Positions 7,103-15,335 of a stretch of DNA of 64,000 nt are shown here, one piece after another. Position numbers and translations under genes: made by a program. Origin of the DNA: Pseudomonadota bacterium (GTDB taxonomy: Bacteria > Pseudomonadota > Gammaproteobacteria > Pseudomonadales > Pseudohongiellaceae). Numbering within the stretch: the first letter of the stretch is position 1; the number at the start of each line of letters is the position of its first letter. The stretch is taken from NCBI GenBank assembly GCA_027621405.1, contig JAQCBT010000011.1, forward strand, positions 1 through 64,000, read 5' to 3'. The notes under the pieces are model-generated. The model did no database searches, was not told the DNA's origin, and saw only the letters and a list, made by a program, of their open reading frames with translations.

Positions 7103-10100
7103 CTATGCCCCAATGGCTTCCTGTAAATTTTTCAAGAGCTTGACAGCCTCTGCATAATCGAACCTTGCAATCGCTGACTCAAGAGAAGAAACCAGCTCCT
7201 CGTCAGCGATTTCCAGGCTTTCTACCGCGGGTTTTAAATTAAACCACAATCGTTGAGCATCCAACTCATCGGCAGACAGCGAAGCAATTAGATTCTTGAT
7301 TTCCTGTGCAAGTAACGATAAATCAATCTTTACTTTTTCCCGCGGCACATCATCCAGAGATAGTTGCGAATCACTGTCAGCTTGCCTAGCATCTGCCAGA
7401 CCGCCCAAGGCTGCGATAATTGCTGGCTCCGACGCAGCCAGAATCTTCTCAAGCGCAACGATTCTTTCTTCGATAGCCGAGTCATTAGCCCTTATAGCTT
7501 CTTCAAGGTCCTTCGCTGCATCCTGGCAAGAAAGCGCACCCAAGCTGCCAGCAATGCTCTTCAATGCATGAGCCAGTCTTTGCGCTTCCTCTTTATCCCC
7601 TAGCTGTATCTTTTCACGAATACGCGCGCCTTCATCAAGATGCTCGCTTACAAATTTAGACAGCAAGCGGGCCCACAAGCGCCTGTTCCCTCCGAAATAG
7701 CGCATGGCAGTCTTTTCATCAAGCAATTCTCTATGCGACAGAGTCTCACGAGTTAAAGCCCCCCAATCCAGAGCTTTCGCAGCATTCTCAGAGAGCGATG
7801 AATCAGATTGCAATGATTGCAGCTCCTGTTCGGATTCGGGGGTACTCTGAGTTGTCGACAACCACTTGGCAAGTGTCGCATAAAGCAACTCAGGCTCTAC
7901 TGGTTTGCTTACAAAATCATTCATGCCCGCTTCGCGGCTTGCCTTTCGATCTTCTTCGAAGGCATTAGCAGTCATCGCTATAATAGGTAGTGCCTTAGCT
8001 TTATGTATCTGTCGGATGCGGCGCGTTGCGGTCAGGCCATCCATAACAGGCATTTGAATATCCATGAGGACCAGATCAAAAGACTCATTCTCAATTTTCT
8101 CGCATGCCTGCTGCCCATTGCTTGCCGTCGAAACCTTCAGCCCCACATCGGTTAACAACTCAACCGCCAGTTCCTTATTGATAATATTGTCCTCTACAAC
8201 CAGAATTTTTGAGCCGGCCTTGAGTGCGGAATTGAGAACGGGAGCTTCCATAGCCTGATAGCCATCTTCGAGTACTTTTAGCTTAGCAGTAAACCAGAAC
8301 GTACTGCCCTCGCCCGGCCTACTTTTAACTCCAGCCTTACCATGCATTAAACCTGCCAGACGACGGCTTATCGTAAGTCCCAGGCCAGTACCTCCATATT
8401 TACGCTGGGAACTTGTATCGAGTTGAGTAAAGGGCTGAAATAATTCTGACATCTTTTCTTCACTGATCCCGATACCTGTATCCTTTACTGATACCCTTAC
8501 GGTCAGAAACCCTCCGTTTTCCTGATCGATCTCTGCTGCCACAGATACCTTGCCGTGATCAGTGAACTTCACTGCGTTTGAGAGGTAGTTGATGATTATC
8601 TGTCTGAAGCGAACCGGGTCTCCCAATAACTGAATTGATCTCAATTGTGGCGTAACTGAATACTCCAATTCGATACCCTTGGTGTAAAAGGCGTTTTTCA
8701 TCATACTGCAGGATTGATCGATAACCACGGCAACATTGAATGCCACTTCATCCAACCCCAGTGATTCAGCTTCAATCTTCGATAGATCAAGAATGTCATT
8801 AATAATCGATAGAAGGTGTTTGCCAGATTCAATTATTCTCAGCACTTTATCTTGCTGTTTATCGTTTTCGAGATCCCTCTTGAGCAAATGCGCATATCCG
8901 ATGACAGCGTTTAACGGGGTTCGTATCTCATGACTCATGTTGGCCAGGAACTCGCTCTTGGCCTGGCTAGAAACTTCGGCAAGTTTTACAGCCTTGTTTA
9001 ATTCCTGTGTCCGCACAGAGACCAGGGCTTCGAGGTTTTCCTGGTGCTGCCTGAGTTCTTCATAGATGGCGTGCCTCTCGGTAAGGTCCTTCAGGAATAC
9101 ATAAAATACCTCAACTCCTTCCTCCTCTTCTCCTGCATAGCTCACCGAAACTTCCACAGGCCATTCGCGGCCGTTTTTCGCAATGTGTTCTGATTCAAAA
9201 CGAATATGCTTCGCTTCCCTGATTTTTTCTATCTTTTGAGCAACGAGGGTCTTTGAGTCATTCTTATCGAAGTCAGAGATATGCATACCAATGACTTCAG
9301 ATCTTTCATACCCGGACATAGACAGATATGCCTGATTGACATCGAGTAACTGTCCGTTCATGCCGACCATCCAGAATCCATCCATCGCGCTGTCGATTGC
9401 GTTCGTATATTGAGACTCCTTGATTCTCGCTCGATTCTCCATCTCTCTCTGATAGCTTACATCCTGGCTTAGAGCCACGTAATTTACATAGTTGCCATCT
9501 TTATCTTTCATCGGCGCTATGTGCGCCATGTCTATGTACTCTCTACCATCCTTCGTTCTGTTTATAAGTTCCCCGCTCCAGTCACCCCCTAGGGTCAGGC
9601 TATTCCACATCTGCTGATAGGTCTCTCGAGAGGTCTTTCCAGATTGCAGAAAACGCGGATTCTTTCCCAGGGCCTCTTCCTTCGAATATCCGCTAACTTT
9701 AGTAAATGCCTCATTGACATAGACTATGTCGGCGTCCAGATTCGTGACAATGACAGTATTGGGCGACTGCTCGATGGCAAGGCTCAAACGCTCAAGCTCA
9801 TTCTCTCTGATTAACTGCTCGGAAATATCCCGCCATGTTTGGGCGATATAGTGATGATCATCAATAACGAAATGGCTATTACTGCCCTCCACATCAAACA
9901 CTCTACCACTTTTGCATTTACGTCGGGATCGAAAGTGTCCCTCATGATTGGCTGAAAGGCGTTGATCAATGAATTGCCCAAGATCTGTAATGGAGTCAAC
10001 CTCTATGTCGGGCAGCTTTATAGCTACTAGCTCTTCAGCCGAGTATCCAAGCTGTTCGCAAGCAGCCTGATTAACTTCTACGATCTCTTGCGTTGCAGCA

Positions 10101-11296
10101 TCTACAAGCACAATAGCTTCAACGGATTGCGTAACTATCGTTTCAAAGATCTTTTTGCGAAAGCTGTATTTCTTCTCAAGCTGATTCAATGCCAGGAAAG
10201 AACTCAATCTATTTGCAATGGACTTCAAGAGAGCCTTCTCTTCATACAGGAAAGGGCCTTCATCGAGCCTTGGCATTGGCTCACGATAACTGACCCTTAT
10301 AGATCCAGCATTGTCATCCCTGTCTGCAATCAACTCCTCCAGATATTCCTGTGTATGCTCATAACGCTCAGTAGTAAGTTCATTCTCACCCCATCGAATA
10401 CATACCTCCACGAATTCGGGATAAAACCACCCAGATGGAATTATCTCCAGAGTCGCTCGAAAAATACTCTCTACGGACGCACTCTTGTCTTCGGTTATTG
10501 CAAATATCTCTCCCAAACAGGACTGTTCTTTTATCCTCTCCCTCAGCTGAATCTCATTGTCCCTGATTGACGAAACATCTTTGAGGATTGCAATTACCCC
10601 TGACACTTCCGATTCATTAGAGTATGCAGGCATTATGGTGGCCTCAAATTCACCAGACTTGCCCTTGCCGCGCCCCAGCGTGAGCCTAAGCGTCTTGAAA
10701 TCGGCTGATTTGCTGGCTAATACTGATTTCGCCTGCTGCTGCAAAATGTTTTCACTATTTCGGTCCATGAAATCGGCGTTATACAGGTTACTGCCTTCGA
10801 TAGAGTCGACTCCTGCCATCATTTTAAAGGCATGGTTTGCGTATCCACATCGACCATCACGATCAAACATCCAAACTATGTAGGGCAGAGAATCAAACAT
10901 GCTCTGCAGTTTTCTAAGCTCATTGCTTAGATTGCGCGAGACTGCCAACACCTTTAGTTCATTACGGAGAGAAGCTCTTAATTGTCTTTTCGTCAGGAAT
11001 AGAGCATAGATCAGCCCGATCAGGACAAGAATGGTCACCGAGAAAGCCAGCGGATGACTGAAGATAAACTCAAACAGAGTGTCATGCTCTGTCAGGTCTT
11101 CAATAAGAGACTCTCGAAGAATTGCTAGGTTAGACGGTAGAGCCTGACTATCAACAGGCTGGATTACTTCGTTTTCAGATTGCGCGCCGGCCTGATTTGA
11201 AGCAAGTGACAATAAGCCAGCAAACAGAAAGGCCATAAACTGCTTGAATACAGGTACTATCATTTGAAACCCAGCCCCATAATGCACACGTCTCAT
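7103..11296 (-). CDS. Hybrid sensor histidine kinase, PAS4-HK-REC-HPt
   Basis: A 1397-residue membrane kinase. An N-terminal signal/anchor (to about residue 38) and a second membrane helix (about 83-102) enclose a short periplasmic loop. Four PAS-like domains follow (about 125-250, 385-500, 505-625, 635-755). The kinase has the H-box SHEIRTPLNAVIGY (His789), the N-box NYLSNAVKFTD and the G-boxes DTGIGI and GGTGLGLTI. A receiver domain has Asp1079 in LMDIQMPVMDG, and a C-terminal HPt has His1243 in AHALKSIAG, giving a full phosphorelay. No ribosome site decides between the ATG at 11296 and an in-frame ATG at 11263. It lies 72 bp downstream of the HD-GYP regulator gene, a likely partner in c-di-GMP signalling. 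Confidence 0.92.
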   Translation of the reverse strand: MRRVHYGAGFQMIVPVFKQFMAFLFAGLLSLASNQAGAQSENEVIQPVDSQALPSNLAILRESLIEDLTEHDTLFEFIFSHPLAFSVTILVLIGLIYALFLTKRQLRASLRNELKVLAVSRNLSNELRKLQSMFDSLPYIVWMFDRDGRCGYANHAFKMMAGVDSIEGSNLYNADFMDRNSENILQQQAKSVLASKSADFKTLRLTLGRGKGKSGEFEATIMPAYSNESEVSGVIAILKDVSSIRDNEIQLRERIKEQSCLGEIFAITEDKSASVESIFRATLEIIPSGWFYPEFVEVCIRWGENELTTERYEHTQEYLEELIADRDDNAGSIRVSYREPMPRLDEGPFLYEEKALLKSIANRLSSFLALNQLEKKYSFRKKIFETIVTQSVEAIVLVDAATQEIVEVNQAACEQLGYSAEELVAIKLPDIEVDSITDLGQFIDQRLSANHEGHFRSRRKCKSGRVFDVEGSNSHFVIDDHHYIAQTWRDISEQLIRENELERLSLAIEQSPNTVIVTNLDADIVYVNEAFTKVSGYSKEEALGKNPRFLQSGKTSRETYQQMWNSLTLGGDWSGELINRTKDGREYIDMAHIAPMKDKDGNYVNYVALSQDVSYQREMENRARIKESQYTNAIDSAMDGFWMVGMNGQLLDVNQAYLSMSGYERSEVIGMHISDFDKNDSKTLVAQKIEKIREAKHIRFESEHIAKNGREWPVEVSVSYAGEEEEGVEVFYVFLKDLTERHAIYEELRQHQENLEALVSVRTQELNKAVKLAEVSSQAKSEFLANMSHEIRTPLNAVIGYAHLLKRDLENDKQQDKVLRIIESGKHLLSIINDILDLSKIEAESLGLDEVAFNVAVVIDQSCSMMKNAFYTKGIELEYSVTPQLRSIQLLGDPVRFRQIIINYLSNAVKFTDHGKVSVAAEIDQENGGFLTVRVSVKDTGIGISEEKMSELFQPFTQLDTSSQRKYGGTGLGLTISRRLAGLMHGKAGVKSRPGEGSTFWFTAKLKVLEDGYQAMEAPVLNSALKAGSKILVVEDNIINKELAVELLTDVGLKVSTASNGQQACEKIENESFDLVLMDIQMPVMDGLTATRRIRQIHKAKALPIIAMTANAFEEDRKASREAGMNDFVSKPVEPELLYATLAKWLSTTQSTPESEQELQSLQSDSSLSENAAKALDWGALTRETLSHRELLDEKTAMRYFGGNRRLWARLLSKFVSEHLDEGARIREKIQLGDKEEAQRLAHALKSIAGSLGALSCQDAAKDLEEAIRANDSAIEERIVALEKILAASEPAIIAALGGLADARQADSDSQLSLDDVPREKVKIDLSLLAQEIKNLIASLSADELDAQRLWFNLKPAVESLEIADEELVSSLESAIARFDYAEAVKLLKNLQEAIGA

Positions 11297-11368
11297 ATGG
11301 TCATGAATGTCAGATTAACGCATCATTATTGCTGAGATTGGAAGCGGTCGATTTGATCAAAAACAATA

Positions 11369-12448
11369 TTATCTGGAACCAGATAATTCCAGGGCAATAC
11401 TAACAAACTGGTCCTTGGTTTCTTCGAATGCCTTGACTAGCAGTGGATCGAAGTGGACGCCACTTCCTTCCAGAATTAATCTGCTGGATTCCTCGAAACT
11501 GAACTTATCCTTATATATACGCTTTGATGTAAGCGCATCGAACACATCTGCAAGCGCCATCACCCTCGCAGCAATTGGTATATCGTCGCCGCTGAGCCCT
11601 TTCGGATAGCCGCTACCATCCCATTTCTCGTGGTGAAAGTGAGCGATATCCATTGCCACCCTAAGAAAATCCAGTGACTCTTGCGCTGACTGATTCTTGA
11701 TGGCGTGCCAGATGGCACTAGCACCCTTTTCCGCATGCTGCTGCATAATCGTCCATTCATCGGCAGTCAGTTTACCGGGCTTACGCAATATATTATCAGG
11801 TATTCCCACTTTCCCGATGTCATGTAAAGGAGACGCCTTCACTATCAAGCGAATCTTTTCTGGCGTTAACTCTCCGCGATATTTTTCATAGGTGGCAAGC
11901 TTCTTCGCAAGCACTTCAACATATCGCTGAGTTCTAAGGATGTGCTCACCTGTTTCCGTATCGCGCATCTCCGCCAGGCTAGCCAGAGCGCGCAAGGCAA
12001 CATCCTGGACAATTTCGTTCTCTCGCATCCTGCGACTGACTTCTTCCTCAAGCCAGGTGTTCTGGTCGGCAAGTATGCTCCTTGCCGCTTTTAGTTGCAG
12101 TTGCGTACGAACCCTTGCGAGCACTACTTCCGGCCGATAAGGCTTTGTAATATAGTCTACTGCGCCCTTCCCCAGCCCTGTTATCTCATCCGCTTCACTG
12201 TCCTTTGCTGTAACAAAAATGACGGGGATGTCTTCTGTGGCCATATTGGCTCTTATTTTTTCGAGCACCTCGTAGCCATCCATGCCAGGCATCATAATAT
12301 CAAGGAGGACAATATCTACTTTAGGCTCAGTATTGGCTATTTTAAGCGCTCTATCTCCGCTATTTGCGACCCTGACGTAGTAGAATGGATCAAGAATCTC
12401 TCCCAATAAGGTCAGGTTTTCAGGTGTGTCATCAACCACAAGAACCAC
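11369..12448 (-). CDS. HD-GYP response regulator, RpfG-like
   Basis: A 359-residue two-domain regulator. The receiver domain (about 1-120) has its phospho-acceptor Asp50 in IVLLDIMMPGMDG and Lys102 in ITKPYRP. The HD-GYP domain carries His209-Asp210 in SPLHDIGKVGIPDN, FHHEKWDGSGYP around 271-282 and IAARVMALADVFDALTS. Proteins of this design are c-di-GMP phosphodiesterases. The reading frame opens with GTG at 12448 immediately after an in-frame TAA and has no evident ribosome site, so the receiver's first strand sits at the very N-terminus. It is first in an operon with the hybrid kinase. Confidence 0.88.
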   Translation of the reverse strand: MVLVVDDTPENLTLLGEILDPFYYVRVANSGDRALKIANTEPKVDIVLLDIMMPGMDGYEVLEKIRANMATEDIPVIFVTAKDSEADEITGLGKGAVDYITKPYRPEVVLARVRTQLQLKAARSILADQNTWLEEEVSRRMRENEIVQDVALRALASLAEMRDTETGEHILRTQRYVEVLAKKLATYEKYRGELTPEKIRLIVKASPLHDIGKVGIPDNILRKPGKLTADEWTIMQQHAEKGASAIWHAIKNQSAQESLDFLRVAMDIAHFHHEKWDGSGYPKGLSGDDIPIAARVMALADVFDALTSKRIYKDKFSFEESSRLILEGSGVHFDPLLVKAFEETKDQFVSIALELSGSR

Positions 12449-13423
12449 TTATTTTTTTGTTCATATTCATAGCAATCTCGGTGGTATCCCTCAGCTTCTC
12501 GTCCATTTTGAACCGATTAGCTGGGTAGATTTTTTACTAATACCCGGAAAACCAGGGATTTACGGATATTACCAATTAATAGTGGCCAGGGAATAATCCT
12601 GAGCCTTATATAACCGATATTTCTTCTATTGATGCTCTTGGGTAATAGATGCCAGCAAGGTGCTAGTCCAGAATTGACTTCCTGGGCTAGGAGCGCTCCC
12701 TGCAATTGCCTCAGTCACGACCTTCTGAAGGACCACTACATTGTATCGCCTGGCATTATTATGCTCGATTCTTGGGATTGATTTCAGGTTTGATACAGCC
12801 CACATACCACTATAATAAATAGAGAGATACTGACATATAAACCAACTCTCGGAAGATCCGCTTGAACTGCCTCTTATGATGTTGATTTGAATTTCTCAGA
12901 AACTACAAACTTATGTGCTACATCGCTTTAACATCATGATATTGAATGCAGTACATACTACTACTACACGTTACGTGACATCATGGAGTTATTATGACTT
13001 AGCTTCTGCGCTCTCTCCATCTGAGGGAAATAACTGATACAGAGGCCAATCAACCAGCCTCAGACGGATCGAGCGTAGAGTATGATTAGAAGCAGTAACA
13101 GATCTTGACGTAAGCGATGGAGCCAGTAAAGGAAGTGCTTGGGGAAGCAATTGGCAAGCAGTATTCGGTGATACAAGTATTTGTGTCTGACCTACGACAC
13201 CCAATCGCTAATCAATTCGCAACATAAATCATACGCCCTAAATCAACATTGAGTTCGAGTTGAGATGTAATAGTTGTTGGACGCAAATGTATGCATAAAC
13301 TTTTAGAACAGGTCAACGCCTTCATCCAGGATATGGCAATGCGTGATCCCTTGCGATAGAAATTCAGGAGCATCGGCCATCCGACCATGCACAAGAGCAA
13401 GCTTTAGTGCTTCCTATAAAATC
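12449..13423. other. 975-bp gap without an intact gene
   Basis: AT-richer than its neighbours and holding only short broken frames. On the minus strand a 36-codon open stretch at about 13308-13418 reads ALKLALVHGRMADAPEFL and looks protein-like, but it has no start and ends in a stop, so I take it as a gene remnant. A GGAGCGCTCC palindrome lies at 12690-12699. Part of the left end should hold the promoter of the HD-GYP operon. Confidence 0.5.
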
Positions 13424-14203
13424 CTAGCCATAAGCTTTCTTCCTGAAGCACCAGAAGATCTCAGTCGGAAATGACGGAAAAAGTGCGCCAGCGATAACAT
13501 TTCCACGAGCCCACCACTCAAAATTTTCAATTGGAGACCCAGAGCGCCTCATCATAAAAGCGCTACTGAGAAATTCGATTTCCAGATTATTGAGCTGTGC
13601 GAGCTGCTCAGTGCGCTTTTTGGAGAAGCAGCTAACATGACCAAAAGGCAATGCAGCTTTACGTAAACTGCGCTCTTTCCAGTTTAAATAGCATTATGGT
13701 GTCGAGGGGTATCCGCCCATAACAACTCCATTCGGGGCGAGGGTGTCGCACACTCTGGAAAAGGCCACCTCGGGTTCGTGCAAATGCTCCAGCACATGCA
13801 GAAGCACAACCACATCATATCCTGCATTAGGCAGGGCCATATCATCTTCAAGGTTATGCTGAAATAGTTTTGTATAGAGTTCTTTCGGCGCGCGACTAAT
13901 GTCTACGTCGACGCCATCCCAGCTCTCGATTAGCTCATCCCGGGCTTCCACTTGACAATGGTGCCGATAGAATCTGCGCATCTCTCCGATATTTATCCCG
14001 ATCTCATTGACCTTCTCGGGCTTGTCGGAGTCGATAAAATTGCAAATTGCCTGAGCGACATACCAGTAGCGGAGAGCTCTGATTGGGTACTTTGTTGCAC
14101 GACACCGATCGGACAGTTGCAGCGAAAGGCTGGTTTTTTCCGGTATACGCAGTGACCTCAGAGACCAGCGTAACGCCGATGAAAGCTCCAGTTTCAACAT
14201 CAT
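13424..14203 (-). pseudogene. SAM-dependent methyltransferase broken by one stop
   Basis: A class I SAM methyltransferase split by a single in-frame TAA at 13694-13696. The upstream part holds the SAM-binding and product regions (NEIGINIGEMRRFYRHH, DVVVLLHVLEHLHEPEVAF) and ends at NGVVMGGYPSTP. After the TAA the same frame continues WKERSLRKAALPFGHVSCFS to a stop at 13424, the normal C-terminal half of such enzymes. No frame change is needed. The best start is the ATG at 14203 (GAGAG upstream), giving 260 codons including the stop; the frame remains open to 14383. It lies in the decayed 12.5-14.7 kb stretch. Either a nonsense mutation or a sequencing error. Confidence 0.8.
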
Positions 14204-14524
14204 TACTCTCAAGAGAAATAAAGCTAGCTGTAAGCTTACGCGACTAGTATCGCTCCTATCAGAAAAAAGGCATCTATTTTTGTATCGTTTAGTATCAATA
14301 TTGAATACCCAGACTCTGTCCTTTCGAGAATTGCCTAACAGGGAATCACCAAGCGCAATGATGGAAAAAATAAAGGGGATCATGTCAGAGGAAGGAACTC
14401 AAGTACTGCTGAGCATTCAAAGAATCACAAGCGCCTGAGTAGTGGCTAGAAGAACAACACGCCCAATCGGAAAGCAAGGAGTCAATCCCCGCTTTCAGTC
14501 CGAGACTTATAGAAGGAGAACCAC

Positions 14525-14557
14525 ATGACGCCTTGCAAAGATGCCGACTGGCAATGA
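14525..14557 (+). CDS. 10-residue mini-ORF with strong ribosome site
   Basis: MTPCKDADWQ, preceded by AGAAGGAGAACCAC, the best Shine-Dalgarno in this stretch. Its stop overlaps the ATG of the next mini-ORF as ATGA. It could be a leader peptide, a truncated gene start or chance. Confidence 0.25.
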   Translation: MTPCKDADWQ

Positions 14558-14640
14558 TTCCACAGCAAGCCGACTATTACCTATCCACCCGGAACGAGAC
14601 AGTTGACCGGAGGGTGACCGGCGTAGTGAAAAGGCAGTAA
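14554..14640 (+). CDS. 28-residue mini-ORF overlapping the previous one
   Basis: Starts MIPQQADYYLSTRNETVDRR and ends at a TAA at 14640. Its ATG overlaps the stop of the 10-residue frame by four bases, the arrangement used for translational coupling. One missing base between the two frames would also explain them as one 39-residue gene. No family recognised. Confidence 0.25.
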   Translation: MIPQQADYYLSTRNETVDRRVTGVVKRQ

Positions 14641-14684
14641 ATCCCCGTATTAATTCGAAAACCCTCAAGAAAAATCAGAGACAT

Positions 14685-14710
14685 AAAAAAGCGGGCAGTG
14701 CCCGCTTTCT
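14685..14710 (-). terminator. Rho-independent terminator
   Basis: AAAGCGGGC-AGT-GCCCGCTTT, a perfect 9-bp stem with a 3-base loop. On the minus strand the stem is followed by at least six T residues. It terminates the YbhB-like gene that ends at 14733, and probably the acyl-CoA synthetase transcript upstream of it. Confidence 0.88.
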
Positions 14711-14732
14711 CCTAACTATCACTGAGGACGCA

Positions 14733-15308
14733 TTATTCCTCGCGCTGGTAGTGCCCCATCAGCATACCTGTGGCCAATACGTGGCCTTCGATGGCCGCCA
14801 GCAATTCATCCTTACCCAGACCCGGCTCGAGATCCAGCTCATCATCCAGTGCATACACGCGGAAGTGATAGGCATGTAGTCGACCATTAGCCGGTGGACG
14901 GGGACCAAAATAGCCCGGACGACGCAGTCCGTTCAGGCCGTTGATCATGCCATCCAGGCCCGCCTCGGTAACTTCCGCATCCTTGCTCATATTTGCAGGT
15001 AGACCGGAAGCCGACGCCGGAATGTTATAGGCAACCCAGTGCACAAAGGGGGTTTCCATCATGCCCGCTTCTACGACGATCGGGTCATCACAAATCAGGG
15101 CAAGCTGCTCGGTGCCTGCCGGCAGGTTTGACCAGCTGAGGTCGATGGAGATGTTTTCACCATAGGCAGAGTTCGCTTCAGGAACCGTGCCGTGATGAGC
15201 AAAGGCAGAGCTGGTTACGGTGATGGTTTCCGGGATGTCCTGGGCCTGGGCCTGGGTCATGCCCACAACGGTCATGATCATGACCAATTTCACAAGTAGG
15301 GATTTCAT
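14733..15308 (-). CDS. Exported YbhB/YbcL (PEBP) family protein
   Basis: A 191-residue protein with a signal peptide (MKSLLVKLVMIMTVVGMTQA, cleavage near QAQAQ) and one phosphatidylethanolamine-binding-protein-like domain: LSWSNLPAGTEQLALICDDP, TPFVHWVAYNIP, GLRRPGYFGPRPPANGRLHAYHF. The ATG at 15308 is chosen for its AGAGGAAA ribosome site and signal peptide. YbhB/YbcL proteins resemble Raf kinase inhibitors in fold, but their bacterial ligands are mostly unknown. It follows the acyl-CoA synthetase gene by 27 bp and shares its terminator. Confidence 0.88.
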   Translation of the reverse strand: MKSLLVKLVMIMTVVGMTQAQAQDIPETITVTSSAFAHHGTVPEANSAYGENISIDLSWSNLPAGTEQLALICDDPIVVEAGMMETPFVHWVAYNIPASASGLPANMSKDAEVTEAGLDGMINGLNGLRRPGYFGPRPPANGRLHAYHFRVYALDDELDLEPGLGKDELLAAIEGHVLATGMLMGHYQREE

Positions 15309-15335
15309 GGATTTTCCTCTCATAGGGTTTAACAA

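Larger units (their letters stand above)
14384..14732. other. Gap with mini-ORFs and a terminator
   Basis: About 350 bp between the broken methyltransferase and the YbhB-like gene. It holds two overlapping mini-ORFs (14525-14640) behind a strong ribosome site and a Rho-independent terminator (14685-14710). I see no other structure. Confidence 0.5.

Noticed and set aside
12449-12470. Frameshifting at the A7 run to extend the HD-GYP protein
   Set aside because: The TAA directly before the GTG is in the receiver frame, so slippage at A7 would still meet it.
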